Shown here in pieces: positions 26,707 through 37,600 of a stretch of 64,000 nucleotides of DNA (its first letter is position 1; each line of letters starts with the position of its first letter). Under the pieces are notes generated by a model. That model searched no databases and had not been told where the DNA came from. It worked only from the letters and a program-made list of their open reading frames with translations. The DNA is from Nymphalis io. Its lineage: Eukaryota > Arthropoda > Insecta > Lepidoptera > Nymphalidae. Position numbers and translations under genes: made by a program. The DNA is taken from assembly GCF_905147045.1 (NCBI RefSeq), contig NC_065897.1, positions 15,001-79,000 of the forward strand, read 5' to 3'.

Positions 26707-27026
26707 AAGTGAAACAGTACAGTACAGTAACAGCCTGTTAATGTCCCACTGCTGGGCTAAGGCCTCCTCTCCCTTTTTGAGGAGAAGGTTTGGAGCTTAT
26801 TCCACCACGCTGCTCCAATGCGGGTTGGTAGAATACACATGTGGCATAATTTCAATGAAATTAGACACATGCAGGTTTCCTCACGATGTTTTCCTTTACC
26901 GTCAAGCACGAGATGAATTATAAACACAAATTAAGCACATGAAAATTCAGTGGTGCTTGCCCGGGTTTGAACCCACGATCATCGGTTAAGATTCACGCGT
27001 TCTAACAACTAGGCCATCTCGGCTTA
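26707..27026 (-). mobile_element. tRNA-derived SINE (family B), full length
   Basis: Minus orientation. The tRNA-like head is near 27025-26950 (GGCCTAGTTGTTAGAACGCG as A-box region; GGTTCAAACCC as B-box). The body has CACCACTGAATTTTCATGTG, CACATGTGTATTCTACCAACC and GAGGAGAAGGCC-type blocks. The tail is a short tandem repeat (TACTG)n at 26707-26720. The same family occurs at 34.1, 43.8, 47.2 and 52.1 kb. Confidence 0.88.
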
Positions 27027-27208
27027 TAAATTGACTTTGATTGTTGATAGTGACAGATGACATTTTGAGTTTGACACATTGACTTTGACAGTTGATATTG
27101 ACAGATGACAGATTGATTAACTTTGAGACATTGATATGGACAGATTGAATTTGACACATTGACATTGAAGGTTGACATTTACAAATTGACTTTGACACAT
27201 TGACTTTG
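27027..27208. repeat. 14-bp minisatellite, block 1
   Basis: Degenerate tandem units of TTGACTTTGACA(C/G)A, the same repeat as the larger block at 28.0-28.9 kb. It ends at the start of the second 175-bp duplication copy. Confidence 0.85.
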
Positions 27209-27382
27209 AACTCGTTGCTGGTAAGAACGATAATCACCATCAAACGGTGACGATGAGCGGCAATTAAGCAAAAAGAAGTTGACGGTATACAGGCTTACAC
27301 CGTTGCTCCAAACAACAATCAGGCGCTTCAACAGTTGGAGTCATCTCATTATAATTTAAATATGTATATTCCGCCAAGTGAA
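27209..27382 (+). repeat. ~175-bp direct duplication, copy 2
   Basis: Counterpart of 26530-26706. This copy continues into further coding-like sequence up to about 27540. Confidence 0.9.
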
Positions 27383-27540
27383 AGCGAAGTATTATATAAC
27401 ACAAAAAATCATACCGTTTCTAGCCAATTTTTGCCACCATGTCAGACCATTGTTCCTTCAAATATATTGGAGCAATCTCAGTATCATGAAAATGTATTGG
27501 TTCTACCAATTGAAAGTGTAACAAGTCGGTCATTATCCCC

Positions 27541-27855
27541 GGGTCAGAAGATCAGAAATGAGATTATCCGGAAAAGAACCGGAGTCACCGACATAGCTTG
27601 CAAAATTAGCAGACTGAAGTGGTAGTGGGCTGGCCACGTATGTCGTAGGACCGATGGCTGTTGGAGCAGACGAGTCCTAGAGTGGAGACCGCGGATCGGC
27701 AAGCGCAACGTAGGCCGCCCTCCAGCCAGGTGGACCGATGACCTTAAGAAGGTGGCGGGCACCAACTGGATGCGAAAGGCGGAGGACAGGGAGCTTTGGC
27801 GCACCTTGGGAGAGGCCTATGTTCGGCAGTGGACAATGATTGGCTTTTGATATGA
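27541..27855 (+). mobile_element. RTE LINE 3' fragment
   Basis: Matches the 3' end of the 9.5-kb RTE in opposite orientation: IRNEIIRKRTGVTDIACKIS, WTDDLKKVAGTNWM, then a GGCTTTTGATATGATATGATAT tail region. There is an in-frame stop (TAG at about 27624) where the intact copy has Trp. It is a strongly 5'-truncated copy. Confidence 0.9.
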
Positions 27856-28026
27856 TATGATATAACTTGCGTAAAAAAGGAAACTATATCAAAAACATCA
27901 CAAAATGTTGTGGACCTATGAAAAAAGCAGTATTTATCCAGATATTGACTTCTTGCCATGTAAAAAATTACTGGAGAAAACAACTGTGGAAACACAAAAA
28001 CAGATGTTAACCATTATCTGAAAATG

Positions 28027-28905
28027 CGAATACACAAGTTGACAGATTGACTTTGACACATTGACTTTGACAGATTGCTTTTGATACATTGACTTTGACA
28101 GATTGAGTTTGAAACATTGAGTTTGACACATTGACTTTGACACATCGACTTTGATTGCTTACATTGACAGATGACAGATTGAGTTTGACACTTGTCTTTG
28201 ACAGATTGACTTTGACACATTGACTTTGACAGATTGAGTTTGATACATTGACTTTGACAGATTGAGTTTGACACTTGACTTTGACAGATTGACTTTGACA
28301 CATTGACTTTGACAGATTGATTTTGATACATTGACTTTGACAGATTGAGTTTGACACATTGAGTTTGACACATTGACTTTGACAGTTGACATTGACAGAT
28401 GACATATTGAGTTTGATACATTAACTTTGATAAATTGACTTTGATTGTTGATAGTGACAGATGACAGATTGAGTTTGCAACATTGACTTTGACAGTTGAC
28501 ATTGACAGATGACAGATTGATTAACTTTGAGACATTGATATGGACAGATTGACTTTGACACATTGACTTCGAAAGTTTGAATTCGAAAGATTAACTTTGA
28601 CATATTGGCAATTTGACATTTGAAAATTACAGATTGACTTTGACACTTTGACATTGACAGATTGATTGACTTGAGACATTGACTTTGACAGATTGATATT
28701 TACAGATTGACTTTGACACATTGTCATTGACAGATTAACTTTGACATATTGACAATTTGACATTTGACACTGACATATAGACTATGCCAGATGGACTTAT
28801 ATACTGACAGATTGACTTTGACACATTGACATTGACAGATTGACTTAGACATATTGACAATCTGACATTTGACACTGACAGATTGACTTTGACATATTAA
28901 CAATT
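28027..28905. repeat. 14-bp minisatellite, main block
   Basis: About 60 degenerate units of TTGACTTTGACA(C/G)A with higher-order alternation of the C and G variants. Because 14 is not a multiple of 3, translation has a 14-residue period and stays open over long stretches on the minus strand in all frames; these frames are repeat artefacts. There is no flanking coding signal. Confidence 0.93.
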
Positions 28906-29143
28906 TGGTTCCACCACCCTTACTTACCCCTAGAAGTGCACAGTCACGATCATTCCGGTACACGTTATAGCATGAATCTAAAAGTTCTTCATCAAAGATA
29001 TTAGGAAGTAACCAGGTTTCACTTAGACAAATTACGTCATAATTGGAATTTAACAAATTAGAATAGAACTGTAAAGTTTTTGTGCGCAATCCTCTAACAT
29101 TTTTGTAATAAATATTTAAGTACATAGTTACTTGGAAATGCAA
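28906..29143 (-). mobile_element. LINE endonuclease N-terminal fragment
   Basis: The minus-strand frame reads NIYYKNVRGLRTKTLQFY, then VICLSETWL, VYRNDRD and KGGGT, the N-terminal part of an APE-type LINE endonuclease (Jockey/CR1 group). SETW contains the conserved catalytic Glu. It stops at the minisatellite edge, so only the first 75 or so residues remain. Confidence 0.8.
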
Positions 29144-29504
29144 CTTTTCCGAACCAATGACATAGCAATCTCAAAGAGCATACTCATTCCTTAAAGGCCG
29201 GCAACGCTCCCGCAAGCCCTCGGGTTTTGCAGATGTCCATGGGCGGTAGTAGTCACTTTCCATCAGGTGAGCCCCTGCTCGTTTTCCCCGTTTTACTAAA
29301 AAAGCGACTTTTAACAGATCGCGCGATATAAAGATTGCTAGTTTTCTTTCATGTATTGTGATGCTACGAACAGTCACAATGGACAACAATCATCGAATAG
29401 TCATTGATTAATCATCCATTAAATAAAATACATTGTTCGATCAAAAGCATATTACGGCAAATAAATATTAATAAGCTTAGAATAATTCACATAGATATTT
29501 TTTT

Positions 29505-29806
29505 ATATAATAGGTGAGCGGACGAGTTTATGGGCCACCTGGTGGTAAGCGGTCACTAACGCCCATAAACATTGGCATTGTAAAAAATGTTAAACATCGC
29601 TTACATCGCCAATGGGCCACTAACCTTGGGAACTAAGATATTATGTATTTTGCGCCTGTAGTTACCCTGGCTCACTCACTCTTCAAACCGAAACACTGCT
29701 AATACAAGTACTGCTGTTTTTCGGCAAAATATCTGATGAGTGGGTGGTACCTACCCAGACGAGCTTGCACAAAGCCCTACCACCAGTAAAACACCTGTAA
29801 ATTTGC
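29505..29806 (-). mobile_element. SINE-like repeat (family A), full length
   Basis: Read on minus: starts TACTGGTGGTAGGGCTTTGT, passes GGTACCACCCACTCATC, TGAGTGAGCCAGGGTAA and TCCCAAGGTTAGTGGCCCAT, and ends CCGCTCACC followed by an A/T-rich tail. About 290 bp. The same unit recurs at 30.2, 30.7, 39.6, 40.9, 41.1, 47.0 and 55.1 kb. The poly(A) side marks the 3' end. I could not show a tRNA-like head, so SINE is the likely rather than proven class. Confidence 0.8.
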
Positions 29807-30187
29807 TTGATATTCTTGAGGTCTTTGGTACACTATTATAAATGAAATATCAAAAATCACCATCAATCCTACGTCTGCTAAAAAAATACTAAGGAACACT
29901 TTTCAAGTTCTAATGTTGTCCCAGACTTCGACCCATCTAAAATAAATCGGACAACAAGTAATAGGTTAACTAAGGTTAATGTGGTTATGTGCTATTTTGT
30001 ATGGATGGAGTGATAGACAGATTATACATTATGAGTTACCAAAACTGAACGGTGTACCAAAAAAAAACAAAAAATGGTATGAGAGATTACCAATTAATAG
30101 TTTTATTTACGTAGGCAGAGTGGCAAACTAAATTTTTAAATGCGTTCAAGTCAGATGAAAATTATGGTCAGATGTTATCGGATACGT

Positions 30188-30300
30188 AAGATTTTTTTTT
30201 TTTTTTATAGAATAGGAAGGCGGACGAGCATATGGGCCACCTGATGGTAAGTGGTCACCAACGCTCTGCATTTCATACAGTTGTCGCCATTGCGAATCAT
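30188..30300 (-). mobile_element. SINE-like repeat (family A), 3' part
   Basis: A run of T (30191-30204) followed by ATAGAATAGGAAGGCGGACG and CCACCTGATGGTAAGTGGTC, the 3' end of family A in minus orientation. The rest is missing. Confidence 0.78.
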
Positions 30301-30479
30301 TATGGTTGGTACTGTGAGTAGATTCATTTTCACGATTTGATCCCACTTTTGATGTCGGAGGGGACATCAGGTCTTTGATCATTATCATCGAACATCATAT
30401 GGGCGTGCAGTGGGTTATCGCGAAAAAAAAGTAAAAGTTTATAATGCATTATTCCTTACGTGACAAAAGTCTTAACACA

Positions 30480-30672
30480 GTGATGTGAGTGACAGTCACA
30501 GATTGACTTCGAAAAATTGCCTGACATATTGACAAATTAACAAAGACAGATTGACTTTGGCACATTGACATTGACAGATTGACTTTGACATCTACAGATT
30601 CATTTCGACACATTGACTTAGACAGTTTGACTTCGAAAAATATACTTTGACCAGATTGACTTCGAAAAATTA
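30480..30672. repeat. 14-bp minisatellite, block 3
   Basis: Diverged TTGACTTTGACA-type units (for example ACAGATTGACTTTGGCACA). It abuts the next SINE. Together with 27.0 and 28.0-28.9 kb it suggests one array broken up by insertions. Confidence 0.75.
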
Positions 30673-30673
30673 A

Positions 30674-30975
30674 CTACTGGTGGTAGGGCTTTGTGCAAGC
30701 TCGTCTGGGTAGGTACCACCCACTCATCAGATATTCTACCGCAAAACAGCAATACTTGATATTGTTGTGTTCCGGTTTGAAGGGTGAGTGAGCCAGTGTA
30801 ATTACAGGCACAAGGGACATAAAATCTTAGTTCCCAAGGTTGGTGGCGCATTGGATATGTAAGCGATGGTTGACATTTCTTACAATGCCAATGTCTAAGA
30901 GCGTTGGTGACCACTTACCATCAGGTGGCCCATATGCTCGTCCGCCTTCCTTTTCTATAAAAAAAAAAAAAAAAA
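30674..30975 (+). mobile_element. SINE-like repeat (family A), full length with poly(A)
   Basis: Complete copy from ACTGGTGGTAGGGCTTTGTG to TTCTATAAAAA, with a 16-base A-tract at 30960-30975. It defines the family orientation. The next LINE starts directly after its tail. Confidence 0.85.
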
Positions 30976-33880
30976 TGGGTACTGGGCAAGCCCGTGTCGC
31001 CTGGCCCAGGCGTAGCAGCATCCACGGAGAGGACACTTCGCTCACCTGTCTTGCAGGTGGAAAACAAAACGGAGAGTAGCAGTCACCGGTTATAAGTCAG
31101 CACGAATAGGCGTAAGTGCGGACGCCAGGGGCCACTCTTGACAGTAGGAGGATCCATCGTAGATCCATTGATCAGCTACCGCCTGCTTTAAGTCGGGCAG
31201 CCCCCGATCAATAAGGTACTGATCCTTAGCATTAACTTATTCCGCCTGGGTGAACGGAACACAAGCCTTACAGCTTGACGTTGACGCTGTGATATTAACC
31301 ACCCGCTCAAAGGAACAAAAATCCCAAAACCACCAACGCTGCTTACATGCGCTTTGCGACATGGAATGTCCTAAATATGAGAACAGTCTTCCTGAACACC
31401 TACGGAAGCTCCGATTGCGCCCAAGAACTGCGCAAAACTTACAGTATCGACGTGGAGCTTAAAAGGCTCAATATTGATATTGTAGCCTTACAAGAAACCA
31501 GAACTGAAGACGAAGGGTTGTTGGAGTTTTGCTCAAGGCATCAGCTGTGTGTTACCAACACCTTTTTTAAAGGCAAAGGATGCGGAAAGTCTCGTGGATG
31601 CACCCTCGATCTAAACACTGGCACCAATTAGACCTTGCTCTTACAAGAAGGAGGGATCTACGGGAAACGCTCCACACGCGGGCGTTTCACAGTGCCGATT
31701 GCGACACCGATCACAGCCTCGTTGCTACTAAAGTTCGACTTGTCCCTAGGAGAGTCCATTCTTCCAAGCCACGCGGTCGAAAAAAGATAAATCTTTTCAA
31801 GACTCGTGACATGGAAGTAGTGGAGTCATTTGGGGAACTCGTCCGCGAAGAAGTTGCAACTTGGGACAGTACGGCATCAGCGCGAGTCGAATGGGAAAAA
31901 GTCAAGTCTCTCCAATGTAGCATGCGTTTCTTTGTAAATGCGTATTGGACAGAGCTTTGCCAAAGCATCCAAGCGTGCGCAAACGCGGGGGATATTGGCA
32001 GGGTGTACGCGGGCATCAAAAGAGCTCTTGGACCTACCCCAAAAAAGACGGCACCTCTCAAGTAAACTGACGGTTCTGTTATAACAGACAACACCCGTCA
32101 GATGACAAGATGGGTAGAATACTACAAGGGGCTCTACTCGTGCCCAGTGGATATTCAGCCAGAAGCAGTGGAGCTTGTCCCGAATCTGGCAACTTGGCAC
32201 GAGCTAGACGTTGCACCCACAGTAGAGGAACTTTATCTGGCCGTCAAGAAGCTCAAATGCGAAAGGAGCCCCGGAAAAGACGATGTTGTCACCGAAGTCG
32301 TCAAGCTTGAGTGCCTCTTGCCCATCCTTCATAACCACCTGGCTAAGTGCTGGGAAGAAAACTTCGTCCCTCAGGATATGCGAGATGCTAACATCGTCAC
32401 TCTTTATAAAGGCAAAGGCGATCGTCGCGACTGCAACTGTTACCGCGGAATATCTGTACTTAGCATCGTCGGTAAAGCCTTTGCCAGGGCCATTTTAGGC
32501 AAACTAAAAAGACTCGCCGACCGCGTATACCCTGAGGCACAATGTGGTTTTAGGTCCCAACGGTCAACCGTCGACATGATATTTTCACTCAGACAGCTAC
32601 AAGAAAAGTGTAGGGAGCATGGGCAAGCAACATGGGGTATGTTGCTAGTCATTGCATTTGTAGACCTAAACAAGGCTTTTGACTCCGTGAGCAGAGAGGG
32701 GTTGTACTCGGTTCTTGTCAGAATTGGATGCCCCCCAAAACTCCTAAGGATAGTGCAATCGTTCCACGAAGGTATGGAAGTCACCGTCCTGCACAATGGC
32801 AACACATCCACGTCATTTGACGTACGCCGTGGTGTTCGTCAAGGTTGTGCACTGGCCCCCATCTTATTCGGAATATTCTTCTCGTTGCTTCTGAAGGTTG
32901 CTTTTGGAGATGAACAGCAAGGCGTCCACTTACACACGCGAACCGATGGTAGGCTGTACAACATCTCAATGCTCAAGTCCAAACGCCACCGGGAGGACCT
33001 ATTTGTAGATAGTCTCCTCTTCGCTGACGTTGCTGCCTTCGTTGCTCATGACCAAGCTCAACTCCAGAGTCTAATGGACAAATTTTCCAGAGCGTGCGAC
33101 CTCTTTTCAATGTCCATAAACTGCAAGAAGACCGTTATTTTAGCGCAAGGATGTTTAGAGCAACCAGTCATTTTGCTTAACGGCGCACCTTTACAGGTGG
33201 TTAACAAATTTTGCTACCTTGGGTCGCATTTATCGAGCAATCTCTCGCTTGATGCAGAGATGGACTTCCGCATCGGCAAACCAGCCTCTACGTTCGGGAG
33301 GCTCTGTACAAGGGCTTGGGTTAACAGACACTTTACAGTAAAAACGAAAATGCTTGTTTACCAATCATGCGTCCTAAGCACACTCTTGTATGGAGCAGAA
33401 ACGTGGACAACGTACGCAAAACAAGAACGCCGACTAAACACATTTCACTTACGCTGTCTTCGGAACATTCTAGGCATCACATGGCAGGATCGCGTGACAA
33501 ACGAGTCCGTTTTAGGCGAGGCACAGCTGCCTAGCATCACGGCCATTCTCAAAAAAAAAACGGTTACGGTGGCTGGGACACGTGCATCGAATGGAGCAGA
33601 CTCGTCTTCCAAGGCAAATACTACTTATTCACGAAGGTCAATCAAAGCATGACGATGCCTGGTTTAAATTACTAAAAGAAAAACGCACTAGGTGTCATGA
33701 GCGGGCTCAAACCTCCACCCATCTGGGGGCGCATACACTTGTCGGGAGTGCGGCCGAAGGATCCTCTCTCGCATTGGTCTCTTCAGTCATGAACGCAAGT
33801 GCCTTCGCGATGCCGCTTAAATCATCTGTCAAAGATGCAGATATATGCATATATATATGATGAATCCCGTTAAACGTGAT
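30976..33880 (+). mobile_element. Near full-length LINE, EN deleted, RT with FADV
   Basis: 5' UTR 30976-31346, then an endonuclease start (MRFATWNVLN; ALQETRTE). The EN is shortened: about 50 residues after ALQETRTE it reaches LLEFCSRHQLCVTNTFF. A frameshift near 31590 leads to HWHQLDLAL and DTDHSLV. There is an in-frame TAA at 32063-32065. The RT frame continues to 33652: YRGISVLSIVGK, QCGFRSQRSTVD, catalytic AFVDLNKAFDS, RQGCALAP, and LLFADVAAF, where the second aspartate of FADD is Val. YGAETW and WQDRVTN follow. A run of A at about 33550 causes a shift, and the tail (VHRMEQTRLPRQ) is in another frame. It is clearly inactive; the clade is not certain. Confidence 0.88.
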
Positions 33881-33996
33881 TCCGACGCACGATCATGGTG
33901 TGTAATCGCCGTTATATGCTTAGAAGGATCTGCTACAGAAGGCAGTCAGCTCATCATAACGATGTAAGCTATGTAATTTTAAGAAAGGTATGATTT

Positions 33997-34057
33997 ACAT
34001 AAATATGGTTTTGATTTGATTATTTTTATAATAATCAAATCAAAACCATATTTATGT
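33997..34057. repeat. Perfect 28-bp inverted repeat, 5-base loop
   Basis: Arms 33997-34024 and 34030-34057 are exact reverse complements (centre GATTATT / TTTAT / AATAATC). It sits at the left edge of a 5'-truncated SINE. Confidence 0.95.
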
Positions 34058-34069
34058 ATTATGTATTTT

Positions 34070-34288
34070 CTGTTTATAATTCATCTCGTGCTTTACGGTG
34101 AAGGAAAACATCGTGAGGAAACCTGCATGTGTCTAATTTCACTGAAGTTTTGCCACATGTGAATTCTACCAACCCGCATTGGAGCAGCGTGGTGGAATAA
34201 GCTCCAAAACCTTCTCCTCAAAAAGAGGAGAGGAGGCCTTTAGCCCAGCAGTGGGACATTCACAGGCTGTTACGGTTACGGTTACGGT
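34070..34288 (+). mobile_element. SINE family B, head missing
   Basis: Starts in the body (ATAATTCATCTCGTGCTTTACGG) and runs to CAGGCTGTTACGG with a (TTACGG)n tail at 34266-34288. The tRNA-like head is absent. Confidence 0.85.
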
Positions 34289-34292
34289 ATTA

Positions 34293-34570
34293 TTCTGACA
34301 TAATGCAAGTAATTCAGTTAAGAGATTTATAGTTTTGTTGTTTTTAAATGATTTATATTTTAACCAAAACTTTTCAGCTAAATAACGTCTTCGAACAAAT
34401 AAGGGTGGTAAATTAAGTTCGCTTTGCATTACGTGGATAGGAGTTGATTTTATAAAGCCACCAATCGGACGCAAACACAAGTTTTGAGTTTTATCTAAGT
34501 TTTTTAATTGAGTGTTACTACAATTATCGTACAAAAAGCATGCATAATCCAATCGACTTCGTATGAGTGA
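34293..34570 (-). mobile_element. LINE RT C-terminal fragment
   Basis: The minus-strand frame reads LDYACFLYDNCSN-like sequence, LRPIGGFIKSTPIHVM and ELNLPPLFVRRRYLAEKFW, a conserved C-terminal block of Jockey-group RTs. Truncated at both ends. Confidence 0.75.
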
Positions 34571-34611
34571 AATATATAAACGTCACAATTGAGAGGGATG
34601 AATTCCCCAAG

Positions 34612-37600
34612 CTTTTTTTTTTTCAGGGAGGAAAGGCATTTACGCCTGCCGCCCAGTCCGGGGGGACCGGGACGGGTATGTGGGACTCACGGGGCACAGT
34701 ACACCAGCACACTGGACAGAACGGTGTCGCCGAACGCGGACACTGCCGCCCAGATCTCTTCGCTTCCGGCCATCTTCTCGACGAGGGCCGGAAGCGAAAA
34801 GTCCCCTCCCACAGCCGTGGATAGGACCGCGTGAGGCTCCGCCCAAGCCGGGCACACAATGGTGGCATTCCATCGTCGGCTCCCTACCGACCACCTCACA
34901 CAGGTACCGGCTGAACCAACCGTGGCCGGTCAAAAGCTGTGTGAGGTGATACGAGGGTGGGCCGTGCTTGCGCTCGACCCACTTCTTCAGCACCGGCCGA
35001 ATGGCCGCAGCGAGGTCCCGGCTAGCACCCGGGACACCCAGTCTCTCAGAACACTCGGTGAATATCCTCTCGCGGGTCTCCTCCCGCCACATCCGAACCT
35101 CACGTGGGTGGGGCCGGTTCTCCTCCGCTCTCGCTGCCGCCTTGATCCGACAATAGACCCTCGAGTTAGCCTCGGCCTCGAGGTCCCATGGCGGACTTCC
35201 GGTGAGCAGGCACGCCGCGGTGTACGACACCGTGCGGTACGCCCGAGCCGCTCTGAGCGCCATCGCTCGCTGCGTACGTCGCAGCGAGGCGACGTTACGG
35301 GTGCTCAGAGCGTCCGCCCATATCGGCGCCCCGTAGAACACCATCGAGCGCACGACGCCGGTGTACAGGCGCCTGCAAGAGCCTCCTGGCCCACTCACGT
35401 TCGGGAGGATCCTCTCTAGCACCCCGGCTGCAGCCACTAACTTTGGGGCCAAGCACCGGAAGTGCTCTTCGAACTTCCACCTGCCGTCGAGGACGAGTCC
35501 CAGGTACTTCAGCGTCGACCCAACGGCGATGGAAGTTCCGCCCACCGTTATCGCCGCCCCCGGAGGTGGCGCGTTACGAGGCCCGTGAAAAACGAGGGCA
35601 TCGGATTTGTGTAGCGCCACCTCGAGGCCCAACGCGCGGGTTTGGTGGACCACGTGCGCCACCCCAGCCGTGGCGCTATAAGCCGCCTCCCGGTATGTGC
35701 CACCACGGGCCGACACGAGGGTGTCGTCAGCGTAGCACGTGACGCTGATCCCCCGCAACGTGGCCCCGCGCAGCACCCAGTCGTAGCCGATGCTCCACAA
35801 GAGTGGTCCTAGTACCGACCCCTGCGGAACACCGCACGACAGCGACCTGACGGCCCATCCCTCCATAGTCGGGAAGGCCACCGCCCTGCCCGAGAAGTAA
35901 CCGGCCACGGTACGCCGCAGGTAGCCCGCCACACCGTGAAACCGCAGGGCCTCCATCACGGTTTCCCAGGGCAGGGTGTTGAAGGCATTGGAAATATCAG
36001 ACACCTCCTCCTCAGCCAGGGCCCTCACCCTGGCGATCGCGTCGAGCGTCGAGCGGCCTGGACGGAACCCGTACTGCCGCTCGTCGAGTCCCGGCTCTAT
36101 GCTACCGACGAGACGGGCAGCGAGCACCCGCTCAAAGAGTCCGCTCTCCGCTCGGGGAAGAGCGTGTCCACCACCCTCGCCAAGAGCTGCAGCTGGAGAC
36201 TGCTGGTCAGCGGAGGAGCCCAGAGTCAGAGCTTTTGTCTCACGACCCGATACGGACGCCCCCACGGATCGCTGTGTAGCGTCTCCAGCCACTCCTCCCA
36301 CGCCGCCTCTTTGGCCTGTGCTATGGCCTTTTGTAGAGCCTGGCAGGCGGTCCTATATTCGGTGTAGAAGACCTCCTCCACGTCGTAATCACGGACCCTT
36401 CGTCTTCTACACCGAACGTAACGGCGCCGTGCCGCCACGCACGCCTTGTGCAGCCGATGGAGCTCCGGACGCCACCAGTACACCTGCCGACGCGGCGGGT
36501 GCGGTTTAGCCCTCGGCATCGCCGCATCGCACACCCGAGACAGGGCGCCGTTGATCCGGCCCCCCAGGCTTCGACGACGGCCGCCTCCTTCGCCAACTGT
36601 CCGTCGAGGCGACCCAGGCACCAACGCGGACGACCTTCCATTCTCCCAATAGTGGGCCAAACATCCGAACAAGCCGACGCAGAGACATCGAACCGAATAT
36701 ATCGGTGATCCAACAGTGTCTCCACGCCAGTCTCGACTCTCCAATTTTGAGCACGGCGGGCCAGGGCGTTGGACGCGAACGTAACGTCCACGATGGATTC
36801 GCCCTGCCGCCGCACGCACGTGCTCTCCGACCCACTGTTGAGGACCGCCAGGCCCAACGAGACCGCCCACTCCTCCAGCACCTCACCCCGGGCATCAGCC
36901 ACCGGAGAACCCCAAGCTGTTGATTTGGCGTTGAAATCCCCCGTGACCAACACCGGTGCGGGCGCTGCTTGCCCGATCAGAGTCCCGACCTCCACCAGCA
37001 TCTGCTCAAATTTGGCGAGACTCCGACTGGGCGAGGCGTAGACGGCGACGACCGTTATACCGCCGACAACGGCCAGCACGCACCCCCTGCCTCTGGCCAC
37101 ACCCTCGATGGCTGGAGCGCCAGCGACCGCAGGGATGACGATGGCCACGACCCGTTCGTGGTCGGAGACCCAGTCGTCCCGCGAGGGAACGAAGTAGGGC
37201 TCCGATACCACCACCACGTTGATCTGCCACTCTGCCATGCTTTGGACTAAGAGGTCGAGCAGCATGACTCGCGCCGACACCCACCCGACCCTTATGCGGC
37301 CTGCCTCCACTACCTTCTTCGCGGCCGGTACAGGGCAGCTCAGCCACAGTGAGCCCGAACCCCTCGAGCCGCGAGCGATGATGCCCGCTTTTATGGCCCC
37401 AGTAGCCCTACTGGGGCCATAAAAGCCTCCTTCTTCAGCGACCGCCGCCACGGCTTCCTCCGCCGTCACGGAGTCGGCCAGGTCTAATACCCTTAATTCG
37501 ACACACTTTGTAGGTCGATGGACCTGAACGATCTCCGGACTCGGTACTTCACGGAGCTTTCCTGCCAGGGCATCCGCCGCCTTCTCGGCCTCGTTGGTGC

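Larger units (their letters stand above)
21767..28019 (+). pseudogene. Shattered unidentified host gene (several coding-like pieces)
   Basis: Coding-like pieces in plus orientation lie between transposons. 21772-21800 reads DVQPQSQPTS after an acceptor-like TTTTACAG. 22069-22455 reads LPSIAIPNSSTDDLF and then an acidic Ser/Asp/Glu-rich stretch. 26530-26706 and again 27209-27382 carry NHHQTVTMSGN, AYTVAPNNNQALQQL and NLNMYIPPSE. 27383-27540 extends this with CQTIVPSN. 27862-28019 has YPDIDFLPCKKLLEKTT and VETQKQML. The pieces are separated by a SINE, a BEL/Pao element, another SINE with minisatellite, and an RTE fragment, and need frame changes. The acidic, low-complexity style suggests a transcription-factor-like protein, and the last piece faintly recalls the region after the zinc finger in THAP proteins, but I cannot identify the family. 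Confidence 0.45.

Noticed and set aside
28007..28763. Several overlapping minus-strand frames rich in KVNVSKSICQSQ
   Set aside because: They are translations of the 14-bp minisatellite in different frames.
28027..28905. CRISPR-like array
   Set aside because: Units are contiguous with no spacers, and the genome is eukaryotic.
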